NCBI GenBank assembly: GCA_013400975.1
Contig: WBMZ01008618.1
Coordinates: 62,001-126,000 of the forward strand
DNA length: 64,000 nt
Reading direction: 5' to 3'
From: Atrichornis clamosus
Lineage: Eukaryota; Chordata; Aves; Passeriformes; Menuridae
Part shown: piece after piece, positions 11,010 through 25,220 of the stretch
Numbering within the stretch: the stretch's first letter is position 1
Layout: each line of letters starts with the position of its first letter
Notes under the pieces: model-generated
Databases searched by the model: none
What the model was told of the DNA's origin: nothing
What the model saw: the letters and a program-made list of their open reading frames with translations, nothing else
Made by a program: the position numbers and the translations under genes

Positions 11010-12075
11010 AAATAAATAAGGGAAATCATAGCTGCTTTTACTATTAAATGAGAAATCAGCTCGTGCAGTGCTAAGCCTCCGGTCTGCGGGCCCAGCACAG
11101 CCAATCTGTGTTCATTGTTTTGCAGGACTCCTCTGTAACCGAATGATGACAAATACCAGGAATTAGAACAGTGTAATTACTCCGTATTAGCTGAATTCAC
11201 AGTATAGACACAGATCATAAACAGCCATTGATTATTCCTAATTTCACATTTTTACCATTCTGAATTGCAGCAATTATGCCTGTCCGAGGGAATTAGCTTC
11301 TCTTTCAACCCCACAGGTTCCCAGTCACTGCCCTTCCTTTCAGAGACTTTTTACTGCTGGAAAAAGGACATTCAACATAAATCCCTCCCTACTTCTACAA
11401 TAAAATGTCCTTCCCTTCTCCTCCTCCTCAGTCCCTAAATCCCTCTGACTTTGCAGCTCAAAGGTTGCTCCTTTTACTGCCAGATGCCTCAAGACACCCT
11501 CAAGGCGGGTGCTTGGTGTGTTCTGTAACCCCTGGGCCACAGCTCATTCATTTCACCCCGGGTTGTTGCAGAGGCATCAGCAGCCCTGGCTCTTGGTGTG
11601 GGTGTTGCAGAGATGCCTGTGGGACGGGGCCTGGGCAGCACCAAGGCTCAGTGTCCATCTCCTCCTGCTGGTTGGTCCACGCAGGCAGTGCCTGTGTTTA
11701 AGCATCGTCTCTTTTTTGAAATATGGTTGCAGGCCAGGACATGATTTCCAAATCTAATTTGCGCCTCCAGTGAAATCATGTTGGGGCCCTCTGTCTCCAG
11801 CTGGGTAATGCCTGCGCCCTTCCCGGGCAAGATCTGTGAGAGAGGCTGGTAGACCTCATCATTTCCTTGCTACAGGCTGCAAGCAGTATTAAAAAAATGA
11901 ATGCATATATAAATTATTAATATTTGCATGGGAAATTTCTAACCCTATTAGTATCATATCGTTAAACTTGTTTCTTGTGCACAGGCAGTGATTTCATTAC
12001 AAAGGGTAGCAGAGCGTAATGCCAGCTCTGCAACGCTGATTCGGTCAATTAATGATGAGAGGGGAAAGAATCCCT
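11010..12075. promoter_or_regulatory. AT-rich block with clustered homeodomain-type motifs
   Basis: Contrasts with GC-rich flanks. It contains repeated TAATTA-like and octamer-like words (GTAATTACTC near 11174, AATGCATAT near 11901, ATTTGCATG near 11922, TCAATTAATGATG near 12044). This is the texture of a developmental enhancer or conserved noncoding element, but no conservation can be tested here. Confidence 0.22.
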
Positions 12076-12212
12076 TGTTTATCGAGGCAGAGCCTTTGGG
12101 ACTTTTCCTTTTGCTTTGCCCCTGGTATAAACGGAGGGGTGGTGGGTGACTGCCACCAGGCACGTGTTGCACTCACAGATGTGCTGAAGTGTTAGCTGGG
12201 GCTGGGGGGGGT

Positions 12213-12594
12213 CAGCCTGGAAAAATGGAGGCTCAGGGGATCCTTATCAGTCTTTTCAACTCTCTGAAAGGAGGTTGTAGCCACGTGGGGATCGATCTCT
12301 TCTCCCAAGTAACAAGCGACAGGATAAGAGGAAATGGACTCAAGCTGCACTGGGGAAGTTTTAGATTGTGTTTTAGGAACAATTTCTTCACCAAAAGGGT
12401 TGTCAAGCATTGGAACAGGCTGCCCAGGGAAGTGGGTGAGTCACCATCCCTGCAGGGATTTAAAAGACGTGTAGATGTGGCTCTTGGGTCATGGTTTACT
12501 GGTGGACTGGGCAGTGCTGGGGCAACGGTTGGACTCAATGATCTGGGAGGTTTTTTCCAACTTAAACAACCCTATGATTATAAGGTTCTATAAA
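12213..12594 (+). mobile_element. CR1 LINE 3' fragment
   Basis: The sequence follows the CR1 3' end: CAGCCTGG start, a decayed ORF2 C-terminus (NNFFTKRVVKHWNRLPREV, then SPSLQGFKRRVDVAL), GTTGGACTCAATGATC, TTTTTTCCAAC, and a degraded CCTATGATTATAAGG tail. About 380 bases remain, 5'-truncated as is usual for CR1. The reverse transcriptase and endonuclease are absent, so it is immobile. Confidence 0.88.
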
Positions 12595-15500
12595 GGGATG
12601 AGGGTCTGAAAACCTCTGGTCTGAAGCACTTCTTGCTGCTGGCATGGGACAGAGAGTTATTTATTCCAGGCAGTGGCTGTGGCCATCGAGCAGCAGCAGC
12701 AGTTTTTTATTGCATTCATTCTAGGACACTGAAGAAAGATTATGCATGCTTGCACCATGCCAGCTTTTTATTAGATTGCAGGCAGGGGTTAAACTGATCC
12801 TTGTCAGCACAAATATAATGCCCAGGGTGATGGGAGCAGCATAAATTGAGGACAAGAGGTGGCCTCTTTTTCCCCTGCTCTCAAGAATGCTCTGCTGTTT
12901 TACTGCATCGTTTGCTCTTTAATTGGGACATTTCCCTCTGGCCAGGGGATGTCTTTCCTTTTTTGCCAATGAGGTGCAATAAATAAATGGGCTGAGACAC
13001 AGACTCTGAGGGGAGGTGAAGTGCAGAGGGCAGATGGGTGTCTGTACCAGAGCCCTTTGAATCTCCCCAGTTTGCCACAGTGGCACCTGGTGCATCTTCC
13101 CCAAGCTGGGGACGCAGGGGGTGTCCCGCGGTGGCAGGGGGTCTGCAGTAGCACAAATCACACAGGGGCTTCATCTATTTGGCACCTCCTTTTTTTCCAG
13201 AGTACTCACATCACGAGGTGATGGATCTTGGTGCTGGGTCAGTGGGGTGTTTATTTTTGGCCAGTTCTGATATGTCTGTCATTGAAAAGCAAATACTTGA
13301 AGGAGCACACGACAGACTTTGGGGGTTCGTTTGCTCCTTTGTGGCTCCCCAAGGAAAAGCCTGTGGGGGCCAGGTCTGGCATGTGCTGGGGCTGTGCAGG
13401 GGCTGTGCCTGCCTGGTGCTGGCGGCAGTGGCAGGGAATTGCAGTCAAATACATTGCAGTTATTGTCAGAGGTACCTTTTCTGATTTGGTGAATGATGTA
13501 GGGGAAGCCCTCAGAGCCAACCCATTGTCCTTGCACAGACTCCTCTTTTGGGTAGAGCACTGAGTCCTACTGAGTTTTGGGCAAGCAGCCTGAGCTGGTT
13601 TGAACACCCTACCTTGCTGCACTGGTAGGTGGGGGATAAAATTTCCAGCTACAACACTGTTAGAAAGATGGTATGTACACTCATCTTGCAGAATGGAAGG
13701 TGTGGGCTTCAGATTTGCAGCCAGAGCCAAAAAGTGCATTGACTCTGGACTCTCTGAATTAAAATTCAAGCCTGTGGCTGCCAATCTGGGTCATGGGCAG
13801 CCCCCCAAACCCTGCATGCCATGGGCTCTGGCACATGGCCACACCAGCTTGGGGCTGCAAGGCAGCTGGGGGCATAAATAAGGTCCTCATTCAGCCGTCC
13901 TGTTATTATTTACCCACAGTAGTAGACTAATTAGGTGTCTCCCACCCCTGCTCCCTATCCTCCCTGTGCTGGAGCAGAGGAAATCCTGCCTTTGTGCTAC
14001 TAATGGACCTCACTGATCCAGTAAAACATTACAGTGCACACAAAATGTCTCTTTAAAAGTGCAATAGAAATTCAAACTCTCCACTGAGAACAAAGCCAGT
14101 GGGGCTTTTTGCATCTCCTGTTTTTATTGTATTCTGTAACATTTGTAAAGTAGATCACTTTTATCGAGGGAGTCTATCTCCTCTCCCAAGCTGTAATTCC
14201 TAGACTTCTTAAAGGAGATTTCTGCTCACAAAGGAAATAAAAGATAGAAATATGATGCTCTCTGACATTTGAACACACTACTGAGAATCTGAATTAAAAG
14301 GAACAAACTCAGAAAGTATCATTTATACAGCAATCAACTTTAAAAAGTCACCATCTGCTAAGAGTTACCACCCGGTGTAGCTGTGTCTTTATTGCCAGAC
14401 AGAGAATAGGAAATAACTCAGGGAACTCTCCTGCACCTGCTGGGTTGTTCCTGGCGCCGTGCACGCTCCGAGCCGCCGTGGCCGGGGAGCCGCGGGGTAC
14501 ACATTGCTACTCCCCTTCCACTCCAGCTCACTACAGAAAATAAATCTGAATACAGGTGCCATTAGCAGGCATGGTTTGGGGTTGTTCAAGTTACAGCATA
14601 ATATCAGCTTTTTGAAAAGTCTAAAGGGCAAAAGAAATGACCACAGCTGGAACGAGGGCTCTGGCTGGGGTTTATATTTAGAAATCTGATTTTTTTCTTT
14701 TGCTTGCTGCTCACTTCCTTGCTGTCCCCTACTCCAATGACATCTGGTTTCTCAGAGCCCTTTCTAGTTTTGTCTTATTTCATCATAATTGTTCATAACA
14801 TGACCAAATTCCTTGCCCTGTGCAACCTGACTAGTGCTCACCTTGCAGTTTTTGGTCTCATTTTGGTTTTCCACTGCTCATTGTCTCCTAGAAAGGTTGT
14901 GAACTTTTTGATACAAAAATTTCTCATCAAATTTTATGTCTTCCACCAAGACCACTCTGTGTTCAGGTGATTCTTAGCACAAATTAATCCTCTGTACTGC
15001 TGTCCAGTGTCACTCACTCTGTCTTGGCAATTGTGATGGTCTCCCTCCGACCTCTCCATGGGCACAAGACTCAACTATGGCAACACAATTGCATGCACAA
15101 TTTCAAGTCTTTGGTTTTTATGTAGGGAACTGGGAACTGAGCTACATTCACAAGGTGTTTCAGCTGAAAAAGCATGGAAAGACTTGTGCAAGTTATTTCT
15201 GCATTGCCTGCCTTGAGTTTTATACAACAGCACCCAGCCCTGGGAAGCTGCCATGGCTTTTCCCTGCCATGTTTCCCATCACTGTACAACATTTATCACA
15301 GTCTGCTTGGTTCAGAAGCAAGGAAACAAGGCAGAAGAAATGAATTAAGTGAAAAAAAATGTGTCCTTGCCACTTTCCCTCATGTCTGTGCCATCACTGA
15401 TCCCCACCACTGCCAGTGCCCCTGAGGAGCATCACTGTGTTTTGAGCTGATGCACCAACACCTACCATGGCAGGCAATTGTATTCCTCTCCTGTTTTAGG

Positions 15501-18500
15501 ACTTTTAAGCCTCTCATCTCCATCCCTCAGGAGGCCACTGTGTCCTGTCTCCTTTCCAAGGTCTTGTCTGAGTAATAGATTATAGAAAGTCGTGCTACTT
15601 TGTGCCTGGTGGGGAAAAATGTCTTTTGTCCTCACCCTCAGTTATCCATTCCTGTGTGTGTTTGTAGCATTGTGCCGGGCTTTGGGAGGGAGAGTGCCTG
15701 CAGTCCTTGTTGACTTGCTTTAAGGGTTTTAATTGCATTTAATCACAAAGGTCTAATTAAAGTTTGCAGGCTTTATTTGAGGGCAATTAATAGATAAATT
15801 AGTTAAATTAATTGTGTTTTGTTGTACACAGAGATACCCTTCATTTGGCAGAAGGGCAGCCAACACATGCTCTGATGACAAGTATTTCCAGCCTGTCCTG
15901 TGGGTCTGGAGTCTCCAAACCCCTGGGGCCTGATGGTTGGTGTTGCAGGTTGTGGGGCTGCCAGTGTCTTCTGCTGGCTTTCTATTCTCATCTTCATCAG
16001 CACTCATACAACCTCATTTATTGCAAAATTAAATAACTCTTTAAAAAACTGGATGGGAATCTGGTGTGAAGCACATAAATCTGCACAGGGGCGATTGCCA
16101 AGTGCCAAAATGATCTGTTCAAGGTTAAGTTCACATTTTTAAGCTTCTTTTAGGTGGAGGATAAACCTCAGGAAGACTCAGAAAGCAGGATGACAGTGCC
16201 TTGAAGGACATCAAGTAACATCTCTATTTTTCCCTGTAAATCAGGTGCCTTGGGAACCCACACTGCCATTTCATTGGTGACCTGCTTTGGATTTATCACC
16301 AGGAAAAATCAACATGCACTGAATTGTCTATAATCCTTCCTCAGATGGAGGTGGTTGAATGAGCTGGGATTTTGTTGCTTTGTTGAGATGAAATGTAATT
16401 ACCCTATGGGCTTCACATGGTGTGTTAAATTCTGCCACTATTAAAGCGTGATACAAGCTGTAGAACTGTGCCGGTTGCTGAAGATTTATGGAATAAAAGG
16501 TATAATTTCACACTTCACTGCATTTTATTTTGAAGTTGGACGTTGACGTGCTTTTCAGTTGTTTAGATGTGTTTATTTAGCCTTTACTCTTGGCTGAGAT
16601 AAGTAGGCTGAGGCATTTGATGAGTGAGAGTTGCCTTCCTCACTTTCCTAAGGAGATGCCTGAGAGAGTGGGAAGCCCTGTGGTGGGACCTGGGCCCAGT
16701 GTCCCTTACAGCGACAATGCACCAACAGCTCAAGCATTATGGTTTTAGAGGTGAAAAGTCTTTCTTCTGTCTGCTGTATTTCAATAGTTCATGTTTTCCT
16801 TTGCTGTACACAAGAGGATATTCAGCAGCAATGCAGTTCAAAGCCATGATAGCAGCAGTTTGGTCCCAGAGCAAATAGCTGATGCTGCTAAAGGAAATGT
16901 TAGATTTACAAAAGTGCAAATTCCTGCAGAGTTTTTCAGGCCAGACCGGCCAAACATGAGGGGCATTTGTGTAACACATCACAGAGATTCCCTCATGACA
17001 GGCAGTGCATGATGCCGTTCTCACACCAATAAATGGCACTTCTAGAGCATCCAAAAACTCACTGCTGCTGAGAGTCCCTACTGCTGCTCTCCTGTGTTTG
17101 ACTGAAGAGAACTGATAACAGAGCTAATGGCTCCCCTTAATGAACAAAAAACCACACACACACACACACACACACACTGTGTATCTGAGCCACACTGGTT
17201 GCAAACTCCCTGCACTTCTGTCTGTACTTCCTCGAAAACTGCCTGGCTTTAATATCCATCAGCTTCTATGTAGGGCAGCATGGCGACCAGTTCATTTTTA
17301 GGAATGATTCCACAGGCCATCTGGTACCACTGGCTAATTGCCTGAAAAACTTTATAAAGAAATATTTTCATGTAGCTCCATAAGAAGGATCCATCTATTT
17401 TTTTCCCTTTTTATTCCCACCTCCAACAGTCACTGAGCATCCATCCAGGAGCTGCACGGAGAAGTGGTGCAGTTCCTGAGGTGATGAAGAATCAAGGTGA
17501 GGGCAAGACTGAAGGCCTTTGGGCTGTCAGGGCTCCCTCACCACAGCTCTGCCATCCTTGGGAGGGGAAAATGTTCATCCAGACTAAAGACACTCATATT
17601 TTTCCAGCCCATGAAACCCGAGCCCCTCATGCTGCCTGCAGTGTGGAGAGCTGCTGTTCTTAACACCTCAGCAATTCTTTCCCAAATAACCTAGGTCTGA
17701 AGACACTGTCCAACTGGTGGTCCATAGGTGCTGCCCTGGCATTCCAGTGCTGTGTGCTGGGGAGTGGCACTACTTGCACCGAGGCTGCAGGACACACAAC
17801 ACACAGAGCTTGGCTCCAGACCAAACCTGGGGCTCCTCAGCACCTTTGTCTTTCGAGCGACTCTCCCAGAGCCTGTGTTAAGCCACTCTTTCAGGAGGAG
17901 CACCTATTTCAAGGAAGACTCCACTTTTGGACAGGATTGACTAAAAATAGTCCAGATCCAAGCAGTTGTTGGTGAGCTTCCAGAGTTCCTCAGCTGTAAA
18001 GCTCCAACATCAGGTAACCATTCCTGGAAGAGCTGTCTCATAATGTGGCACTGGAGGAGAGTTACAGGAAAGGGCCACCCTGTTCCTGGCTCTGCATCCA
18101 CAGCAGGTTTAGATGACAGTGAGCAGCTCCCTGGCCCTGCAAGAGACTTTGTGGGGTTTTCTGCTGCCACCCCTCAGCTGCCACTGGGCCACCAGCACCT
18201 CTGTGGTGCTGCACATGCAGCCAAGCAGCTCCCCCGAGCACCCCAGAGCTCTCCCACCTGCCCTCACACACACCCAGCTGTAGAGACACAAACTCCAGAG
18301 GCTTTCTCCTGGTAGTAACTACTGGATCTTCTTCAGAAGAGAAGTCCCTGAGCAAATCCAGCACTGAGTTAAACTGAGCTGAAGCTGCTTTAGAATCAGC
18401 AGAGGGCTTCTGTGAGACAGGCACTGCAGCCATGGTGAGCCCTGTGCCTCTGTACTCGCTCATTAGGGTGTTTGCTGTCTTGTTACAGGTAATAAATGAC

Positions 18501-21500
18501 TATTATTAATATAATTTTCATTTTCCCCCTACTAATACCCTGAACTCATCAGCCTTTTCTGGTAATAAAGTATCTCCCTTGTGCCCTGTTTCACTTCCTT
18601 TAATATTACTTCATGGGATTTGTTATCTCCTAGAAAACATTGCAGTGCACTGGAAAACTGTGGGATAGAGTTCTCGGGGGTGTGTACACACACAGCTCAC
18701 AGTTCCCTCCCATCCAGCCCATGCACAATGTGCTGATGCTGTGCTTCACATCACCATCTTGATTTTAACTATTTAATAAAGGCTCACAACTGCTTTTTTA
18801 GAGAGCCTGCATCTATAATTATGTTCTTCATGAAGTAATTTTGGTTTCACAGGTAAACACCAATCTCAGCAATTTCCACTTTTAATATACCATCTGATTT
18901 AGGACTAAACATCCTCTGCCTGCTAAATAGGTACTTATTACCACCAAGCCTGCCTGACACCCTTTCTCACCACTCAGGTCTTTTTTTCCCTCCATATAAT
19001 AATTATGGTTTTGGGGGAAAAATATGTTACAGCACATGCCTGAGGGGGGCCTGAGCACTTTAACAAGGTTTAATTACAACATCAGCAGTGTGGGTGAGGC
19101 ATACAAGTAAACAAGTCATAAATCAGCACATAAGAGGAGCAAAATAACCCCTTTCCACCCACACTGGCTGCTGATTGCACTGAACAAATGGTGTCCTGGG
19201 TGTTGCTGTAGATGGATTTGGGACATCCAGGAGGTTTGCAGACATGGGTGCTGTCGGGCTGGTTACAGCCACAAATGTCCCCAAGTGTTGGGTGTCATCT
19301 CCCATCTCCCCTGGACTGACCCCTGCAGGAATGGAGTGCTCCCACTCCCTCATCCCACACAAGACTGGGGCTTTTCCCTTGAGCTTGTAGGGAGCCACCA
19401 GGATCAAGGGGCTCCTGCCTGCTTGGCCGTGGGCTGTTCCGTTCATCAGCCCACTGCAAACAGTGCGGCCTCTCCAGCCCAATTTCACTACGGAAGTGCT
19501 GATGGTCTGCAACACCTGGATTGGTTTTTCAAGAGGAGCTTTGGGAATTTCCATGGTGTTGTGGCAGCAGGTGGCACCGTGCCCACGGGAGGGGATTGGA
19601 ATCAGATGCTCATCCAGAACAACTGTGGTCAATAAACCATGCGTTAAGGATTTACAGGACAGTGTGTGAGAGCTCTTAAGAGCTGTTAGAGTGTGCTCAG
19701 TGATCCAGCTACAAAAATATGCCAATGTGCTTGATAAAAGACTTTAACTGCTTTAAAATATGGTTACGGGCTATTGCATAAAGGAGAAACAGTAACTTAA
19801 CTATTCACAGGCATTGAATGTGCTTTACTTTATCGTGTGTTACAGTGATTTATGCAAGATATAAAAAACAATTGTCAAAAATGTGGAAGAAAAATTCTAA
19901 GACAAAAGCACAGCCGTTCGTTCTGATAACATCTGGTAACAGGTTAATGCAGGGGAAGAGAAACACCAGCACTGCAAATGGAAAGGGACCATTCAGCAAA
20001 CTAAACTCTTCATTGGGAAAAAAAATTTCACAGAATAATAATTATCTATTAGCTTTAAAACAACCTACAAGTTAATAGCTGTTTTCCCAGCATGTCACAC
20101 ATTTTTTCAGAGAAAGCAAATCTATCACTAAGTGAATTTGTATTTCTTACACTCTTTATTTTCATGATTGGGTCAAAATAAAACCTTGTTGAAGATAGAA
20201 AAAAAAGGTGCCTTAGAAGTATAAAGGGTTATAATTCAGTCAAGGTTTCATAATGGCACTGCATGCCCACTGCAGTGGAAAGAGAACCTTGAGACTGAAT
20301 TAGTGCCTGAATATTTTGTGCAAAATCCTTCCTTGTTACAGGGCCTTGCCAGTTCATATTTATGTGGCTTATAAGGTGTCACGTAGTTGTACATTTTAAT
20401 CTCCTGGCACTGAGTTTATTGCTGAGAGGATGCAGAGTTGGAGATGTCAGAGGACCAGCAAGGGAAAGCAAATTAATGAATTAGCACCCTTATCCTTATT
20501 TCACTGAGTGGCTCCAGATGCACCACAGCTCTTTATGTAGGGCCCTACAAATGCCTGTGGCTGAGATTTTCTGGACTCTGGGGTGCACATGGATGGGGTC
20601 TGAGCCAGCAGGGCCTGAGAGGCGGAACAGCAGGTCCTGGGGAGCGAGGCTGGGGCAGCAGCTCCCCTGGGCCACCAGCTCCCCATGGCCACCAGCCACA
20701 CCAGGGCTGAGCATGGTTCCCTGCCATGAGCAAGGGCAGCAGCACTGTGGCTCAGCACCAGGGCTCTGCCTGGGACTCAACGCTACAACTCCAGCTGCAA
20801 ATTTGACTACAAATCTCTCATAACTCTTACTTAAACAATGTGTCATTAACCTGTAATGGTGGCAAAGTGTTCCCGCGATTACCTTCAATGTGATCGGTGC
20901 ACAAAGTAATATCAAGCCCCCTGTTTCACTTGAAGGAAGGCGCAAATACCTTAAATACCTTCTGTCTGTGCCTGTGTAGCTCTCTGGTGGCCCTGGAGGG
21001 GAAGTGGCAGCAGGAGACGGGATGATGGATCCGTGTGAGCTGACAGGCCTCTCTCGGGTGTCTCAGCACCTGCCGTGTGTTGGTTTGCTCACGAGCTGAA
21101 GGTTAACAGAACACATCAGTAAAAGATGAGCCCTTTGGGCACCTTACAGACTGATCAGACATTTCCTTCTAGTGGCACGTGAGGATGTATAGATCACATT
21201 AAATAAGGTGTAATGCACAGCAAGTGATCAGGGCACTGTGATGTATCAATGAGCTGCCAGGCCCTTACCACCCCCAGCTCTACTGCCATGGCAGACAATC
21301 ATGGGTGGGATGGAGCTGTTTCAGCCAGAGATGGAGGATTCTTCATGTTTTACACTAGGTTAACTGCAAAGTCCCAGCCTTGCTCTGTGTGCACAGGTAA
21401 GGCCCTGTCTCTTGCTTGTGTGAAACACATCCCTCATAATAACATCTGTCACTGTTGCTCTGGGCACGATGCTCTGGGCTCATGTCTGGGAGTCTCACAG

Positions 21501-24500
21501 CAAGGCCAGTGCTTAGCTCTGGTCCTTTCAGTATCACCCCAGAGAAGGCAGCACTGGGAATGGGCACCCTGGGACACCCTTGATGCATTGGGGGAACTCT
21601 GTGGCACTGCAGAGGACCAGCAATTCGCTGAGGATGGCAGGAGCCCCTCATGGGTGTCCAGACTCTCCCACATGGCCCCCGTCCATCCCTGTTTTCCTCT
21701 GCCTGGTCCCAGCAGCACCATGGACAGGCCTATGCAAGGATGTGTCTGCACACAGATGGCATCACTCAATTTTACAATACTAACATTTCAGAGCAGGAAC
21801 TTGGACCCTCTCAGTTCACCCTCCATCATGGAGGATCTCCAGTTACTAGAAAGGACACTGAGGAAACCCAAAATCTAGATAACCTCCTGGTGTTCTTGTG
21901 AACATAACACAGCTTGCCCAGGCATTAATGCTACTTTGGAACTGGCTGCTTCTGAAAAGCTACTTGCTTTTTCTTTTTAATTCGGAAAACAGCAGCTATT
22001 TTAATTTGAGCTTCGCACAGATACACGGGAAAGGTACAGGTATCTGGTCAGAATCCATCTCACTGAGGCTGGAATGACAAAATGCAGTGCCACCCAGCTA
22101 TGTGCTTGGCACAACAAACCTATCAACACAGTGGAATTCCTCCTCAGAAGCCCCTCTCCAATCCCAGTGAGAAAACAGCCTAATGCACGGGAAACTCTTC
22201 CATGGGACGTTTCCTGAGCTTTTTGTATTCATTAGAAAATTACTCAGTGCACTAATAAATGCATCCAGAGCTTTGATATTTTGCACGTCAGGTGGTAAAA
22301 CAGTAGCAGTGAATAGATTGCCTGTATGAAGGTTTCTGCCTTGAGTGCTGCAGCAGCAGATGGCCTAATAAATATTCAATGCTCTAAAACAACGTCAGTA
22401 ATTTCTGTGACCTCAGGTTTTTGGTCTCCCACACGGATAAAATGCACAATCATCCAATAATAAACTTTTTCATTGAAAAAACCCCTAAGCTGTGTAATGT
22501 AAACATCTTTTGATGTACACTAGCAGTGTGGTAACAGCTGTACTGGGAGCCCAGCTGGGTTTCATTACGAGAAGTACTTTATTGTGTCTCTACAGGTCAG
22601 TGCAGAGGACCCACTACTGGCATAGTCTGAGCCTCTTCCCTGGCAGTGGCCAGAGGAGGATACCTGTGAGGAGTGGGATGAGGACACAGTGTCAGTCCCC
22701 AGGAGCACTCCAGCCACACTCCAAAGTAAAATTGCTTTTGATTTAATGGCTCTTGATAGCATTAAGAACTGTTGTTCTGTAACCACGTATCTTTCAAACC
22801 TGTCTGTTCTTCAAAACTCCTGGTGGAAGAACATGATAACAAATTAAAACCCTGAGATCTGCTGAAGATGCCACGGCTGCAGGGATGGATCACCAAATGC
22901 TTTGGCTCTAGCAGAATGTTCTGCCCCCCTGCAGCCCATGTTAGACCGTTCTGCCTGATGGCCAGGAGCCAAAAGCAGCTGTTCAGGTGTCAACATCTCC
23001 TTTCTCTTCCAGTGCTGAGAGGATTTCTGTGCAGGGATCTTGAAGGACACCAGCGCAGGGGCTGCGTAAGCAGAGGGACCTCTCTGGGCCACATTTTGAC
23101 ACAACTAGAAAAACAACCTTTATTACAAGCATAATTTTGATGCCCTTAGAACAAAAAAAAGAGGTGAAACTGCTGGGGAGCCATGCTCAGCTGGGACACC
23201 TGGTGTTTGCATTGGCCTGGTACTCACCTCCAAAAATGTCTCTCAGCTCCTCAGCATCCCCAGTCCGAGCCCACTCTCATTTGCCATGCAGACTGGATGG
23301 CACATGCTTGGAAAGGGATGAAAAGCATCACAAGGCTGTTGATTCACCACTGATTTACCACAGGAGCCTTCATAACAATTCTTCCCGTGTAGTTTAAAGC
23401 CCACAGATTATTTGTCCACTTGAAAACTGTCAAACTTGGAAACTTTTTTAGAGTGGTGTGCAAAGAGCAAAATCCTGCTCAGGTCTTTGCATTATGGGCT
23501 GCTGCATGTGAGCCCTTTGGGAGCTCACAGCTGTTCCTGGGTTTCATCCAGGACTTTTGCACTTGCACTGGTTACAGTGCCTGCAGCAGGATCCCAAAAC
23601 ATCACAGCCAGAAATGCCTGTACAGCTGCTAATGAACAAGTTAAACACCAAACAAGAAGAAATTACAAATATTGTTGTTACACTTACATATTCCCATGGG
23701 TAGCATGAAGCCATGCTTTCAGTTTATCAGGGAACTCAATTTAAATAGTTTCTTTCAAGGTGCCAAAAAAGGTGGCAGATAAGGATGCCAAGTTACTATA
23801 GTAACCATGAGAAAAGCAGTGATTATTAGCAATACCACATAGGAAAGACAGACTAGATTGTCTTTTCATTTTACATGTAGCCCATTGCTTAAAAATTTAA
23901 GCCCTTTTCTGAAAAGAAAAAAAAAAAGAAATACCATGGAAAAATAAATTGAATATGGAATGCATTATGCAAAATTATTTTCAAGGATTTTGCAGCCTGT
24001 GTATCCTTGCCACTTGACTCAGTGTTTAGAGGATGTGCCGCTAACAGAACGCTTTATGAAGAATATGTGAATAATAAAGTATGACTTCTCATATTTTCTC
24101 ACCTAGTAACCACGGCAGCAGAGGAGAAAAATCAATATTGATTTCTTACTGTAAGCTCCTTAGGACAGTGTGTGTTCTTTGGCATAATGAGGCTCAGAGG
24201 CACCGACACCACTTGGGTACAAGTGACAGCACTGCAAGACTACGGAGTCCTAGAGCTGCTTGGAGGAGTTCACGTGGGTGCCTACAGGCCATCAGTGACC
24301 TGCACCTCAGTGCTGCTGCTGCTCTCCACAGAGACCTGAAGGCTGAAACCTGGTGATTTGGCTGGACTTTGGAGAAAACCCTGGTAGAGGGACCTAAGAC
24401 AAAAAGAACGAGAAATGGGGAGAATCATTACAGCAACATAGAAACACACTGCTCTGGGCTGTGGCTTAAAACACTAAAAAGTGTTTTAAAGATTTCTTCT

Positions 24501-25220
24501 TCCTTCTGAACTATCTGAAAGCTGGTTGACTGTGTTTTTTAGCAAGTAGAAACAAAGCAGAGATGTGAGCCCCATGTGTAAGGAATAAAGAAAGGCCTGA
24601 GAGACCAATTGATTTGACTTGTGATCTGCTGACTCCAGCAGCGCTATCAAGCTAATTCCAATTCCTCTATTTTTAAAGCAGATCCAAGAAACATTAATGA
24701 AGCCTTACTAAAATTTACTGCATTTCAAAATGTCTGTTCCCAAAAATCACAACTGATTTTGGGTTTGTAGAAATAAATCCCTGCAGTTTCATTAACCTGA
24801 AACTTTATGCCCAGACACAGGTCCTTTTACCTGTTGGAAAGCATGCTCTAGTGAGAACTGTGCAATTCTCATGGGCTAAAACCTTGCACATGACTGCTAA
24901 GAGCAAATCTCTGCATTCCTCATCACTTGCCATAACTGCTGGATTTGACAAATTGGCTCAACAAAAAGCCTGCTGCGTGTCAGCAGTGGTTTAGTTCGAG
25001 GTTCACAGGATGATGATTAAGAAAAACATTGTGAGCAAAACTCAGAGTCCTTGTGAGCCTCTCGTGCCACTCAAGCCAGAGGTGTTGTTCACAGCATCAC
25101 AGCAATCAATCCCCACGGATGCTGAAGACATAAAGCTGCTAACTAGAACACAAAGGGCAAGGATCCCAAACTGCTGATTTTGAAAAGCAGGTTACTACCA
25201 GCTTACCTATAAAATACTAC
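12595..25220. other. Intergenic between FAM3D and CFAP20DC, no gene seen
   Basis: No spliced coding exon, tRNA or recognisable repeat was found apart from the CA microsatellite at 17153-17177. The longest frames (209 codons at 21249-21878 plus; 200 codons at 19123-19725 minus) have no domain or family similarity. An AT-rich stretch at about 15720-15830 has many TTAATT words. Confidence 0.55.
17153..17177. repeat. (CA)n microsatellite
   Basis: About 12 uninterrupted CA units followed by TGTGTATC. Likely length-polymorphic. Confidence 0.95.

Noticed and set aside
12189..12593. 134-codon plus-strand open frame
   Set aside because: Explained by the CR1 3' fragment at 12213-12594.
19123..19725. 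200-codon open frame on the minus strand
   Set aside because: Composition looks random, no recognised family, and a 116-codon frame overlaps it on the other strand.
21249..21878. Longest open frame in the window, 209 codons on the plus strand
   Set aside because: No domain, motif or family similarity, no splice context, and overlapping frames are also open; treated as chance in GC-rich DNA.
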